This document shows, piece by piece, positions 26,260-36,396 of a DNA stretch of 64,000 nt. The notes under the pieces were generated by a model. The model was not told the DNA's origin, did no database searches, and worked only from the letters and a program-made list of their open reading frames with translations. Both the position numbers and the translations under genes were made by a program. Every line of letters begins with the position of its first letter. Position 1 is the first letter of the stretch. Origin of the DNA: Paenibacillus sp. CC-CFT747 (GTDB taxonomy: Bacteria > Bacillota > Bacilli > Paenibacillales > NBRC-103111); the NCBI GenBank assembly GCA_030323305.1, contig CP106741.1:2294501-2358500 (forward strand). The letters are read 5' to 3'.

Positions 26260-26926
26260 CTAGGGAATTACCCGTCCGGTCAGGGAATGTATCTTGAGCG
26301 AAACCGGACGGCCTTCTTTCTCATAAGTGGCTACATGGACCAAGGGAACGCCAGTTCTGGTGGTCAGGTAGCAGGACTCGATGCTTACGGGGGTGGAGGG
26401 GGCAGCGATTCCTCGTGAGCTTTTGCCAGACTCCGGGCTTCCTCTTGGGTGACGGCCGGATACATGGGTCTGCCCAGTCGCTGCTTCTCTAAACCGGTAT
26501 GCAAAGTGCCTTCGATCCGCCGGATCACCCCGTCTATATCGAGTTCCACGACCAGTTGATCGTCACATACCGGCGTTTTGTAAAGCATGCGCTGAAAATA
26601 GACGATAACAGATGAACCGTCGGGCTCCACCTTGGTTATCTGAAGGTCTTCCTTTACCCGTTTAAGCCCATAAAGGCCTTTGTGCCTCTCCAAAAACCCG
26701 TAGGCAATCCAACCGGGGGAATGGGCCGAAGGCTCGGTTAATTTCCCGGTTACCCGCTGAGGGAGTGAGTCAGGGAATTCCACTGGATCGCTGCGGTTTG
26801 CTTGCTCTGGGATTGGAGCTTCTGGAGTGACCTTATGGTTGGTTTCGGAAGTTCTCCGTTTGGAACGATTGGTGCAAGACCGGCAAGGGATACGACGGCA
26901 GACAGCAGCAGGCTGGATAAGAACAA
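26260..26926 (-). CDS. Secreted thermolysin-propeptide-like protein without protease domain (frame interrupted twice)
   Basis: The restored product is 222 residues. It has a signal peptide (FLSSLLLSAVVSLAGLA), then a segment typical of the fungalysin/thermolysin propeptide (FTP: YGFLERHKGLYGLKRVKEDLQI, VYFQRMLYKTPVCDDQLVVELDIDGVIRRIEGTLH), then a PepSY-like C-terminus (AVTQEEARSLAKAH ... GVPLVHVATYEKEGRPVSLKIHSLTGRVIP). No HEXXH metalloprotease domain follows. Breaks lie near 26755 (GGG for GGGG) and 26393 (C5 for C6). I choose TTG 26926, eight bases after AGGAGG. It may inhibit or chaperone an M4 protease in trans. Confidence 0.7.
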
Positions 26927-27059
26927 GCTACACACCTCCTGGTATACAGCTTTCGCTTATTGTAGGGGATTTATTCCATTTCCTGCTTGGGGAGCGGCAG
27001 GAACGGTGCCCGATGGGTAAAGAATAAGATAATCCAAGTACGAACAGGAGGAAAGTTCG

Positions 27060-27425
27060 GTGGAGGAGTACATGGATGAATCCAAATACATTCAGCAGCA
27101 TCTGGCGAACGAGAGAACCTTCCTCGCCTGGGTCCGCACGAGCATCGCGATTATCGGGCTCGGCTTCCTGACCGCCGGGCTGGTCAACCGGTCCGGCGAG
27201 ACCGTATCGGCGGGCGCCCTCGTGGCCTCCATCGGAGGAATCGGGGCCGTGCTTCTGGGCGCGGGCGTTCTCATTCTGGCGGCCCGGGATTATTTCCGCA
27301 AGAAGAAAGGGATTAGCCAGGGAGAATACCGGTCCGCTTCTGTGCCGGTCTGGACGCTGGTTTTTGCCATGGGAGTCATATGCGTCCTGCTCGTGCTTCT
27401 CGTCATTTTGATGCTGTACGGATAG
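27060..27425 (+). CDS. DUF202 (YidH-like) membrane protein
   Basis: This 121-residue protein has three membrane helices and the signature LANERTFLAWVRTSIAIIGLGF, which defines the DUF202/YidH family of unknown function. The GTG start (27060) lies 8 bases after AGGAGG. It is a single gene with no clear partner. Confidence 0.88.
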   Translation: MEEYMDESKYIQQHLANERTFLAWVRTSIAIIGLGFLTAGLVNRSGETVSAGALVASIGGIGAVLLGAGVLILAARDYFRKKKGISQGEYRSASVPVWTLVFAMGVICVLLVLLVILMLYG

Positions 27426-27527
27426 AGCGGCTCTTTCCTATTTCAAAAGAAGGCTTGGTAAAGCGTGCGGGCTGGAATACAATGAATAAGACAAGAACAA
27501 CAGCTTGCAGGGAGCGGAGGGGAAAAG

Positions 27528-29813
27528 ATGCTGAAACGCAGAAAAGTGTGGCTGACTATTCTGATCTCCTATTTGTTCCTGCTCCTGCTCCCGGTAACCG
27601 TCGGCGGGTATATTTACCAAAGAATGGAGCGGGTATTGGCAGAGCAGGCCAATAAAGCCAACACCGGTTTGCTGGAGCAGGCCCGCCGGAACACGGACAG
27701 CCGGTTGACGGAACTAAACCGGATCCTTCTCCAGCTTTCGCTTGAGCCGAACTTCAAGTGGCTGATGGACAATGCAGGAAACAATCACGGCGAGGACCAG
27801 ATGCACTACGTGGAGCTCATGAAGGAGCTTTCCGGCATTTTAAATGTAAACGATTACATAGATTCCCTTCATCTCTATTTTCCAAAGGCGGGGAGTGTCT
27901 TGACTTCCGGCCTGAAAACAGACGCGACGCTGTACTACGAACGGATCCAGCGGTTTGAAGGCATCGCTGAGAGCATGCCCGAGAGACTTTCCCGCTTTCA
28001 CGCCAAGGCTCTGTACCCGGTGACGACGGTGAACCAGATCGATTACACGAAGCGCGTCATCCCTTACGTGCAAACCTATCCGCTGGATGAAACCGGCCGC
28101 CCGGCCGCGGGACTCGTCATGCTGATCAACGAACAGAAGATGAACAGCATGCTGGAGCCGGTGGAATGGGCGGGGGAAGGGGCCGTCTATGTTCTCAATG
28201 AGAAGCAGGAGATCCTGACCGGGACAGCGGGAGCTCAATCTTTGCCGGGAGACTTGAGAACGCGACTTGCTGCTCAAGAAGGGTCCTTCTCCTATGAAGA
28301 GGAGGGAGCCGCCTTGCTGGTCACCTCCCTGTCAGGGGAGAACCGGCTGAAGTACGTTTCGGTCGTTCCCGAAGCCATCGTGATGAAGAAGGTGGATGCT
28401 GTCAAATACGCGTCGCTCTCCCTGTTCGGGCTCTATCTTCTTTGCGGGCTGGCATTATCTCTGCTGCTTACTTACCGCAGCTACAAGCCGGTTCGCGAGG
28501 TGGTGCGGTCGATTCTGAACCGGGGATCGGAATACGGAGAAGGCGCCGGCAACGAATACGATTTCATCCAGAACGCCGTGATCCGTTCGATGAACGAAGA
28601 GCAGACGCTGCGGGAAACGCTGCTGAAGCAGATGCCGGCCGCGAAGGCCCATCTTCTGACCCGGCTGCTCCTGGGGCATACGAGGCCGTCGGAGAGAGAT
28701 CCCGAAACCTTGAAGATGATCGGCGGTTCCCTGGATTCCCGTTCCTTCCGGGTGGTGCTGATCGAGATTGAGAACTGCCAGAACTTTGTAAAGAACGACA
28801 GCGAACAGGAGTGGGCCTTGGTCCGGTTCGTGCTCACCAACCTGCTGGAGGACTCCGTCTCGCCCGGGAGCTTCGTCGTGGAGCTCGGGCGCAACCGGCT
28901 GGCGGTTCTGCTTGGCGGTTCTCCGTCCGGCCAGGATGAGGAGTGGGGGACGTGGCTCGAGAAGCTAAAGCCTCTGGTCGAACAGAAATTCCGCATCCAG
29001 TTTACGGCCGCCGTCAGCTCCAGCCACGAGGGGTCCGAAGGGATAGCCGAATGCTACACGGAAGCTTTAACGGCGCTCGAATACCGGCTGACGCAAGGCT
29101 CCAACTCCACCATCTATTACAGCCATCACAAGAACCAGAAGAGATTCTCGTACTATTACCCGATGGAGAACGAGGTCCAGATTATTAATTACATTAAAAC
29201 AAGCGATTATGCCCGTGCGGAGCAGGCCTTGGATCATGTTTACGAGGTTAACTTTGTACGCAACGAAATTTCTCCGGAGCTCGGGCGGTCCCTTTTCCAG
29301 GATATAACGGGAACCTTTCTGAAGGTGGTTCACCTGCTCGATAGCCCGAACGACGGCCTGGAGAATCATTTTTCAACGCTTGCCCAGGCCATAGCGAAGT
29401 GTACGACGGCCGAAGAGATGCTCGCCTTAATCAAGTCCGGGCTGAAGCTCCTGTGCGATACTGTGAAGGAGGAGCGCTCCGATAACGGACAGGCCGTCTA
29501 TCGCCGGATCGTGGAGTATATCGGGCAGCACTACGGGGACAGCAACCTGAGCCTGACCCTGCTGGCCGAGGAGTTCGGATTTACCGCTCCCTACCTGTCC
29601 ACCTTCTTCAAGAAGCAGAGCGGAGTCAACCTGTCGGAGTATATGACCCGCTGCCGGATCGAGGCGGCGAAATCGCTGCTGACGGAATCCGATATGACGA
29701 TCGGTGACATTTCCCGCCAGGTGGGGTACGCGAACCATATCGGGTTCGGCCGTGTGTTCAAGAAATGGGAGGGCATTACCCCGGGTCAATACCGGGAAAC
29801 CCGGGGAAGGTGA
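27528..29813 (+). CDS. Membrane-anchored AraC-type regulator of a sugar ABC system
   Basis: This 761-residue sensor-regulator has TM1 at about residues 8-28, an extracytoplasmic sensor domain of about 255 residues, TM2 at about 290-312, a cytoplasmic linker, and a C-terminal AraC double helix-turn-helix (about 655-758: LSLTLLAEEFGFTAPYLSTFFKKQSG and IGDISRQVGYANHIGFGRVFKKWEGITPGQYR). Paenibacilli carry many of these one-component regulators directly upstream of LplB/YtcP-type transporters. It probably senses an extracellular sugar or its binding protein and activates the genes at 29968 onward. Confidence 0.9.
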   Translation: MLKRRKVWLTILISYLFLLLLPVTVGGYIYQRMERVLAEQANKANTGLLEQARRNTDSRLTELNRILLQLSLEPNFKWLMDNAGNNHGEDQMHYVELMKELSGILNVNDYIDSLHLYFPKAGSVLTSGLKTDATLYYERIQRFEGIAESMPERLSRFHAKALYPVTTVNQIDYTKRVIPYVQTYPLDETGRPAAGLVMLINEQKMNSMLEPVEWAGEGAVYVLNEKQEILTGTAGAQSLPGDLRTRLAAQEGSFSYEEEGAALLVTSLSGENRLKYVSVVPEAIVMKKVDAVKYASLSLFGLYLLCGLALSLLLTYRSYKPVREVVRSILNRGSEYGEGAGNEYDFIQNAVIRSMNEEQTLRETLLKQMPAAKAHLLTRLLLGHTRPSERDPETLKMIGGSLDSRSFRVVLIEIENCQNFVKNDSEQEWALVRFVLTNLLEDSVSPGSFVVELGRNRLAVLLGGSPSGQDEEWGTWLEKLKPLVEQKFRIQFTAAVSSSHEGSEGIAECYTEALTALEYRLTQGSNSTIYYSHHKNQKRFSYYYPMENEVQIINYIKTSDYARAEQALDHVYEVNFVRNEISPELGRSLFQDITGTFLKVVHLLDSPNDGLENHFSTLAQAIAKCTTAEEMLALIKSGLKLLCDTVKEERSDNGQAVYRRIVEYIGQHYGDSNLSLTLLAEEFGFTAPYLSTFFKKQSGVNLSEYMTRCRIEAAKSLLTESDMTIGDISRQVGYANHIGFGRVFKKWEGITPGQYRETRGR

Positions 29814-29865
29814 AGAACGGTTTCTCCATCTTAAGAATGGTTTCCTCAAAATCTTAAACTTGTAT

Positions 29866-29902
29866 GCCTCCGGGAAGCATCGTTTCTTCCCGGGGGCTTT
29901 TC
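29866..29902 (+). terminator. Terminator or attenuator before the sugar-binding protein gene
   Basis: GCCTCCGGGAAG pairs with CTTCCCGGGGGC, followed by TTTTCT. It lies in the 154-base gap between the regulator and the binding protein, so it may be either a terminator or a conditional attenuator. Confidence 0.7.
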
Positions 29903-29967
29903 TATTAAGGTACAGTGGGAGCAGGCCGGGAAACCGGTTCACGAAAGCAAAAAGGGAGTGTGTCTGT

Positions 29968-31584
29968 TTGAAAAAGTGGATCTCATCGCTCGTCATTCCA
30001 GCCATGGCGGCCGCAGCGCTGACCGGCTGCGGCGGAAAGACGCCGGGGGAGACGGCCAAAGGCCAGGAAGGGCAGAGCTCGCCGAGTGCGGCTCCGAAGG
30101 AAGTGGCCTACCCGGCCAAACTTAGCTATTGGGTAGCCATGAACGCCAATGTAGCCGCTACGATGAAAAGCTTCAATGAAATGGGGGTTTACCAGGAGCT
30201 TCAGAAGCGCACCGGCACCGTGGTGGACTTTCAGCATCCTCCAGTCGGCCAGCACAACGACCAGTTTAACCTTTTGCTTGCTTCCGGGCAGCTTCCGGAC
30301 GTGATCGAGCATACGTGGGCAGCGGTCTCGAAAGGCCCGGATAACGCCATCAAGGAGAAGAAGATCCTTCGGCTGAACGAGCTGATCGACGCGCATGCGC
30401 CTAACCTTTCCAAGATTCTTAAAGACGATCCGGAGCTGAAGAAGCTGATCATGACAGATGAAGGCAATATCTATGTCTTCCCTTACTTCTCGAAGGAGGA
30501 GTTTCAACGGGTATACAACGGGCCGGCCATCCGCAAGGATTGGCTCGACAAGCTGAAGCTGCCGGTTCCCCAGACGATCGACGATTGGGAGAAGACGCTG
30601 ACGGCGATCCGGGATGGAGATCCTAACGGGAACGGCAAAAAGGACGAGATTCCGCTGCTCCTCGATTTGAAGGTCATGGATTTCGGCCATGCCTTTATCG
30701 GGGCTTACGGCATTACGTCGGGCTTCTACCAGGATCAGGGCAAGGTTAAGTTCGGTCCGATCCAGCCGGAGTTCAAGGAGTTCCTGACCGTGATGAACCG
30801 GTGGTACAAGGAAGGCCTGATCGATAAAGATTTCGCCACCATGGACCAGAAGCTGAAGGATGCCAAAATGACCGGCAACCTGGTGGGCGCCATGGCCATG
30901 AACGTGGGAGCGGGGCTTGGCAGCTACACCTCTCTGATGAAGCCGAAATACCCCGACTTTAACCTCGTGGGTGTTCCTTATCCGGCGTTGAAGCCGGGCG
31001 GCATGTCGATCGGACAGATGAACGCTCCGTTCATCGGCACCGGGGCGGCGATTTCAGCAAATGCCAAAAATCCGGAGCAAATTGTGAAATGGCTCGATTA
31101 CGCTTACGGTCCGGAAGGGCACCTCTTGTTCAATTACGGCCTCGAAGGCCAAAGCTATACGATGGTGAACGGCAAGCCGGCCCTGACCAAGGAGATCACC
31201 GCCTCGTCGACCAACCTTCCGGTCAGCCAGGCCATCGCCAAGTACAGCCACGGTTCGTTCTCCGGCCCTTATGTGGTGGATAAAGGACTGACGGAGCAGT
31301 TTTCCCCGGAGCCTTTCCAGAAGCAGGCCATCGAAACCTGGATGAAGGCGGACCATGCCAAGCTCCTCCCGTCACTCACCTTGACCAGCCAGGAAAGCTC
31401 CGAAATGTCTTCGAGCATGAACGATATCAAGACCTATTACTCGGAGATGGTCAACAAATTCATTATGGGGATGGAGCCGATCGATTCCTTCGACAAGTTT
31501 GTGGGCACCATCCAGAAAATGGGCATAGACAAAGTCATCCAGACCCAGCAAAAAGCACTTGAGCGCCTCAACAAGCGTTCCTAG
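29968..31584 (+). CDS. Extracellular solute-binding lipoprotein (carbohydrate ABC)
   Basis: This 538-residue family-1 sugar-binding protein has a signal peptide with lipobox LTGC (Cys 20) and a Ser/Pro/Gln-rich linker. Its lobes carry family hallmarks (DGDPNGNGKKDEIPLLLD, as in LipO/YtcQ proteins). I choose TTG 29968 after AAAGGGAG; the open frame upstream is not conserved. It delivers a glycan or oligosaccharide to the two permeases that follow. No ATPase gene is present, and such systems borrow MsmX. Confidence 0.9.
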   Translation: MKKWISSLVIPAMAAAALTGCGGKTPGETAKGQEGQSSPSAAPKEVAYPAKLSYWVAMNANVAATMKSFNEMGVYQELQKRTGTVVDFQHPPVGQHNDQFNLLLASGQLPDVIEHTWAAVSKGPDNAIKEKKILRLNELIDAHAPNLSKILKDDPELKKLIMTDEGNIYVFPYFSKEEFQRVYNGPAIRKDWLDKLKLPVPQTIDDWEKTLTAIRDGDPNGNGKKDEIPLLLDLKVMDFGHAFIGAYGITSGFYQDQGKVKFGPIQPEFKEFLTVMNRWYKEGLIDKDFATMDQKLKDAKMTGNLVGAMAMNVGAGLGSYTSLMKPKYPDFNLVGVPYPALKPGGMSIGQMNAPFIGTGAAISANAKNPEQIVKWLDYAYGPEGHLLFNYGLEGQSYTMVNGKPALTKEITASSTNLPVSQAIAKYSHGSFSGPYVVDKGLTEQFSPEPFQKQAIETWMKADHAKLLPSLTLTSQESSEMSSSMNDIKTYYSEMVNKFIMGMEPIDSFDKFVGTIQKMGIDKVIQTQQKALERLNKRS

Positions 31585-32522
31585 AGAGCAGGTCAACCGC
31601 CGCTATCGCCAGCCGTCCTATGCCCGGCGGCTGTGGCGCGATATCCGGATCAACCGGCATGTCTACCTCATGCTGCTGCCCGTCGTCGCTTACTACCTGA
31701 TCTTTCATTACGGTCCGATCTACGGGGTGCAGATCGCCTTCAAGGCGTTCTCCCCTACCAGGGGCTTCCTGGGAAGTCCCTGGGTCGGCTTCGATTATTT
31801 CAAGGATTTCTTCAACAGCTATTATTTCGGACGCCTGCTGAAGAACACGCTGCTGTTGAGCCTCTACGAGCTGCTCTTTGCCTTTCCGGCTGCGGTCGTT
31901 CTGGCGCTGCTGCTCAATGAGGTGCGCCGAAGCTCGTTCAAGCGCCTGGTCCAAACGGTCACGTATCTGCCTCACTTCATCTCGATCGTGATCATTTCCG
32001 GGATGCTGATCGACTTCTTGTCCCGGGACGGCCTGGTCAACCAGCTGCTGACCTGGACGGGAAGGAGCCGGCCGCCTTCCTGAGCGATCCGGCCTGGTTC
32101 CGGACCGTGTACATCACGTCGGGCATCTGGCAGAACGTAGGCTGGGGATCGATCATCTACCTGGCGGCTATCTCCGCCATCGACCCTACCTTGTACGAAG
32201 CCGCCAAGGTGGACGGGGCGGGACGTTTCCGGCAGGTGCTGAACGTGACCATTCCGGGCATTCTGCCCACCGTTATCATCATGCTCATTTTGCAAATCGG
32301 AAGCTTTATGGCGGTCGGCACAGATAAAATTCTGCTGCTGTACAACTCCTCCACCTACGAGACGGCCGATGTGATCGGAACCTATGTGTACCGGAGGGGA
32401 TACTGGATTCGGACTTCAGCTACAGTGCGGCCGTGGGCCTGTTTAATTCGGTCATTAACTTCGCCCTGCTGATTCTGGCTAACCGGCTGAGCCGCCGTTA
32501 TACGGAGACCAAGCTATGGTAA
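31559..32522 (+). CDS. LplB-like ABC sugar permease (frame interrupted twice)
   Basis: This permease of about 321 residues has six helices (YLMLLPVVAYYLIFHYGPIYGVQIAFKAF near the N-terminus). The ATPase-contact EAA loop (YEAAKVDGAGRFRQVLNVTIPGI) and C-terminal LFNSVINFALLILANRLSRR are intact across three frames. Breaks lie near 32063 (GGGAAGG, one G or A short) and 32398 (G4 for G5). The TTG start (31559) lies inside the binding-protein gene, with 26 bases overlap. Confidence 0.87.
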
Positions 32523-32532
32523 GGAGGATCCC

Positions 32533-33411
32533 ATGGGAAAAATGACTTCAGGCGAACGCCTCTTTCAGCTCGTGAACAATACGGTGCTGCTGCTGCTGTG
32601 CCTCGTGACCTTGTATCCGTTTCTGTATGTGCTGTTCGCTTCCTTAAGCGAAGCCGACCGGCTGGTTCAGCACCGGGGGCTGCTGGTGTTTCCTCTTGGG
32701 CTCAGCTTTCAGGCCTATGAACTGGTTTTTAACAACCCGATGCTGATCCGGGGGTATTTGAACACCTTGTTCTATGTCGTCGTGGGGACAGCCTTCAACA
32801 TTTTCATGACGGCGCTTGGCGCTTACGGATTATCCCGGCAGTCCCTGATGCTGAAGAACCCCATCATGATGATGATCGTGTTCACCATGTTTTTTGGAGG
32901 CGGGCTGATTCCCACTTATCTGCTCGTTTCGGAGCTCGGGATGCTGAACAGCCGGTGGGCGCTTATCATTCCGTCGGCGATCAGCACGTACAACCTCATC
33001 ATCATGAGAACGGCGTTTCAGGGCATCTCGGTGCACCTGGAGGAAGCGGCCAAGATCGACGGAGCGAACGATTATACGATTCTCTTCCGGCTTATCCTTC
33101 CGCTGTCCCTCCCCGTCATCGCGGTTATGGTTCTGTTCTACGGGGTGAGCCACTGGAATTCCTGGTTCACGGCGCTCGTTTATTTGCGGGACCGCGACCT
33201 GTTTCCTCTGCAGCTTGTCCTGCGTGAGATTCTCATCACATCCAGCACGGATGCCATGACCACCGATGTGCAGGGGATGGATAAGGCAGGAATAAGCGAG
33301 GTCATCAAATACGCCATGATCATTGTCTCGACAGTCCCGATTCTATTTCTGTACCCGTTCCTGCAGAAGTACTTCGTAAAAGGCGTCCTGATCGGCGCCG
33401 TCAAAGGCTAA
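32533..33411 (+). CDS. YtcP-like ABC sugar permease
   Basis: This intact 292-residue partner permease has six helices and the EAA loop (LEEAAKIDGANDYTILFRLILPLSLPVIAVM). The C-terminal KYFVKGVLIGAVKG is characteristic of the YtcP/LplC group. It starts 10 bases after the LplB-like gene with GGAGG. Confidence 0.93.
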   Translation: MGKMTSGERLFQLVNNTVLLLLCLVTLYPFLYVLFASLSEADRLVQHRGLLVFPLGLSFQAYELVFNNPMLIRGYLNTLFYVVVGTAFNIFMTALGAYGLSRQSLMLKNPIMMMIVFTMFFGGGLIPTYLLVSELGMLNSRWALIIPSAISTYNLIIMRTAFQGISVHLEEAAKIDGANDYTILFRLILPLSLPVIAVMVLFYGVSHWNSWFTALVYLRDRDLFPLQLVLREILITSSTDAMTTDVQGMDKAGISEVIKYAMIIVSTVPILFLYPFLQKYFVKGVLIGAVKG

Positions 33412-33450
33412 CGCTTGATCCGATTCATACTTTAAGGAGGAATTAGGAAC

Positions 33451-34575
33451 ATGACCCTTTCTTCTAAAGCTAAACGGAATTCAGCCAAATGGCTGGTGCT
33501 TGCCGTCTCAGCCGCTCTGCTGCTCCCGGTATTTTCGGCCAAGGGGGTATTGGCAAAAAGTGAAGACGGACTGGAGCACCAATCGGTCAACAGCCAAGGC
33601 GTAAGCGCCTATATTGACGTCGCCCAGTTCGGAGCGGCCCGCGATAAGACCCCGGCGGAGAACATGGCCGCCCTGCAGGCTGCCATCGCTTTTGCCGACT
33701 CACAGGGCGGGGAGTGGTGATCGTGCCGGTGACGGTGGAGTACGGCTACAGCCGCAACGATGTGACCACGCACCCGGATTTCTCCCAGACCGACACCAAC
33801 ATTACGGTGATCGATTATTCGAGAGGCAACACTCCCTACAGCAATCCGCTCGCAAGAGACGGCAACCAGGTGCGCTACTTCTCCAGCACCGAAGGGGATG
33901 AAACGAACGGACAGCATGACGGCAACACGACCTGGTTCATGGGCAACTGGCATCCGGCTCTCATGATCATGCATAACGACGCTACGGCGAACAACCGGCG
34001 CGCGACCGTCTTCTTCGGCAACCGGGGCGTGGTGAACTGGGGGATCGGCCAGGGCACCAACACGATCAACGGCGGGACGGACGATGAGCTGAGCGATTTC
34101 AAAATTGTCGGGAACAAGGTGGCGGGCTCCCCGTCCCTCACCACGATGTTCACGGTTAAGAAAATCAGCGGTTTCTTCGGGTGGAACGTCGGCTCTCCTT
34201 CGAAGGAATTCCATTTCGTCGGCCGCCAGGCGAACACCGACTTCCTCATTCAACAGAGCAAGGCAGGGGGGACGTCAACCTCATGCTGAAAACAAAATCT
34301 AACACGCGGACTTTCAAGCTGGAGGAGGATAACGGCGACCTGATCATCACCAAGTCGGACGGAACCGGGACGGCCGTGCGGATCGGGGCAGACGGGAATG
34401 CCTCGTATGCCAAAGGAGTCAGCGGGGAGCCTTTGATGCGGCCACCCTGCCGGGCGCGGACTCTGTGGCGGTGGGGACCATGGTCTTCCACACCGGTCTG
34501 AACAAGCCGGTCTGGTCCACCGGAACCCAGTGGGTGGATGCCAGCGGCACCGATCCTCTAGATGGGGAAGGGTGA
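33451..34575 (+). CDS. Secreted beta-helix-type protein (frame interrupted three times)
   Basis: The restored product is about 375 residues. It has a signal peptide (KWLVLAVSAALLLPVFSAKGVLA) and then the YIDVAQFGAARDKTPAENMAALQAAIAFA opening that marks pectate-lyase-3/GH28-type right-handed beta-helix proteins. A Gly/Asn-rich region follows. The final segment (AVGTMVFHTGLNKPVWSTGTQWVDASGT) resembles the ends of phage- or surface-glycan-binding proteins. Missing G bases lie near 33711, 34266 and 34426. Its position behind the sugar permeases suggests it degrades or binds the polysaccharide taken up. The catalytic residues are not evident. Confidence 0.68.
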
Positions 34576-34600
34576 AACCGGCTGGGAGAGGAGCCGGTCC

Positions 34601-36370
34601 ATGCTGAAGCAGGTTAAGCTGCGGGAAGACGGGCTTGTCGAATTCCGGCTTGCCCCGGGAGAGGGCTGCCTTTCCTGCCGGGTGGACTATTGTACGCCGG
34701 ACGCGGGCTGGAAGCCCGCCGTCCTGTTTCCCTCCCTTGACCCCGAGGAGGTATTGAACGGAGCCGGAGAACAGTGGGAAGAGGCTTACGAGGCCGGCAT
34801 CGTCCGGTTCGCACCGGAATCCGAAAGGGGAAAGGGGCCTCCTCTCTTCTATTGGAACCTCTATGGAATGAGGGAATGGGAAGGCCATACGATCCCCTTA
34901 AGGTTTACTACCCTTACGGAAATGGGGAAAGTTGTAGAACGGCATAACCTGAAGCTGACCGGAAGCCGGGCTCTATACCTGGACGACTGGGAGCATTATG
35001 CGGGGGAAAGCGGTTGGAACGTTCGCCCCAGCCGTTTCGGGACCAGTGTCGGCATGAAGCGGGGGAGAGGCTCCCCCGCTCTCTATTGCCATCCCCGTCC
35101 ACGGGGAATACGACGTGTATTTCGGAATGGAGACGGGCAGCGCCCGCTTCCTCGTTAAGGTTAACGGGGGGCCGAGGGCCAGGTTCATGACCAACGGAAG
35201 CCGTTACTTAAGCCACTATACCGGGAAGAGGGGGATGGAGATCTTCTTCGGCCGCTTGCAGCTGAAGGGGGGAGCATGGAGCTTTCCCTCCTGCAGGAGC
35301 ACGTGACGAAGGGGGCGGATTTCGGCCGGATTTCCTATCTGAAGCTCGTTCCCGCCTCGTCCGGAAGCGCTCCGGCACCGGGCTCGTCTTCGGCCGTGTA
35401 CGGGAAGCTCGGAGGCCAAGAGCTTTGTCTCTTCTACGAGCCTTACAGCTATTCCCTGCACGGGTTTCACGACGCGGAGACGATGAATGAGGTCATGCTG
35501 CAGGAATTCATCCGGCTCCGGCCGCAGGAAATCTCGATTCAGACCGTCCGAATCGGGATGAAATCGCTGCATCACAGCCGGTTCCTCGAACGGCTCGATC
35601 TGCCGGCGGAAGCCGATGACCGGACGGTGAACGACGATCCGGCCCGGCTGGCGGCAGGCTGCGACATTCTAAGGGAGACCGTCCGGGCCCTCGAAGGGAC
35701 CGGAATCCGCTTGACGGCTAATGTCGGCATGAACCGTCCCTATTTATGGATCCCGCCTCTGGCGGAGCGGTTCACGAGGGAGCATGCCTCTCTCGTCCGG
35801 GACGGGGATTTCGATTATACCCGGCCGGAGGTGCAGGATTACGCGAAAGCGGTTCTCGGTGAGCTGGTAAGGGAGTATGCCATCAATGGGCTGCTCCTGG
35901 ACTACATGCGCTCTCCCAAAAACCAGACGGCGGACAGCCTGGTCGGAATCCTTCGGGCGGCTAAGGCGATGTTGAAGGAGAAGGAAGCCGTCACGGGTTC
36001 ACGGATGGACCTGAAGGTGCGAATACCCGCGGTCCATCCGGTGTACTTCGAAGCCATGGAGCAGGGTGTCGCCGAAGGACTGGTGGATGTCATCATCCCG
36101 TCGAACTTCATGACGAGCGATCCGCTGCCCCGAACCGAGCATTACGTTCAGCTATGCCGTTCTACCGGAACACGGGTGTTCGGCTGTATCGACGGCTGGA
36201 AATGGCTGGCCGGCATCGACCCGAAGGCGGGAGCCCTCACGATGGCCCATACGCCGCGGGATCTGAAAGCCACTTATGAAGCGTATAGAAAGCAGCATGT
36301 CCAAGGCGTTTATTTGTATCAAGCCGATTTAATCGGCGCCAATCCTTACCTGTACGACCTATTCACTTGA
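34601..36370 (+). CDS. Glycosidase-like TIM-barrel protein (frame interrupted)
   Basis: This protein of about 590 residues has no signal peptide. The N-terminal 220 residues look like beta sandwiches (YLDDWEHYAG, GEYDVYFGMETGSARFLVKVNGGPRARF). The C-terminal 350 residues resemble family-10-like putative glycosyl hydrolases (DYAKAVLGELVREYAINGLLLDYMRSP, DLKVRIPAVHPVYFEAMEQG, FGCIDGWKWLAG, GVYLYQADLIGANPYLYDLF). Breaks lie near 35050-35075 (either one extra C, or one G and one C missing) and near 35268 (one G missing). ATG 34601 has GGGAGAGGAG upstream. It is probably a cytoplasmic enzyme acting on imported oligosaccharides; the exact family is uncertain. Confidence 0.65.
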
Positions 36371-36396
36371 TTAGCAGCAGGAAAGAGAGGACAGAC

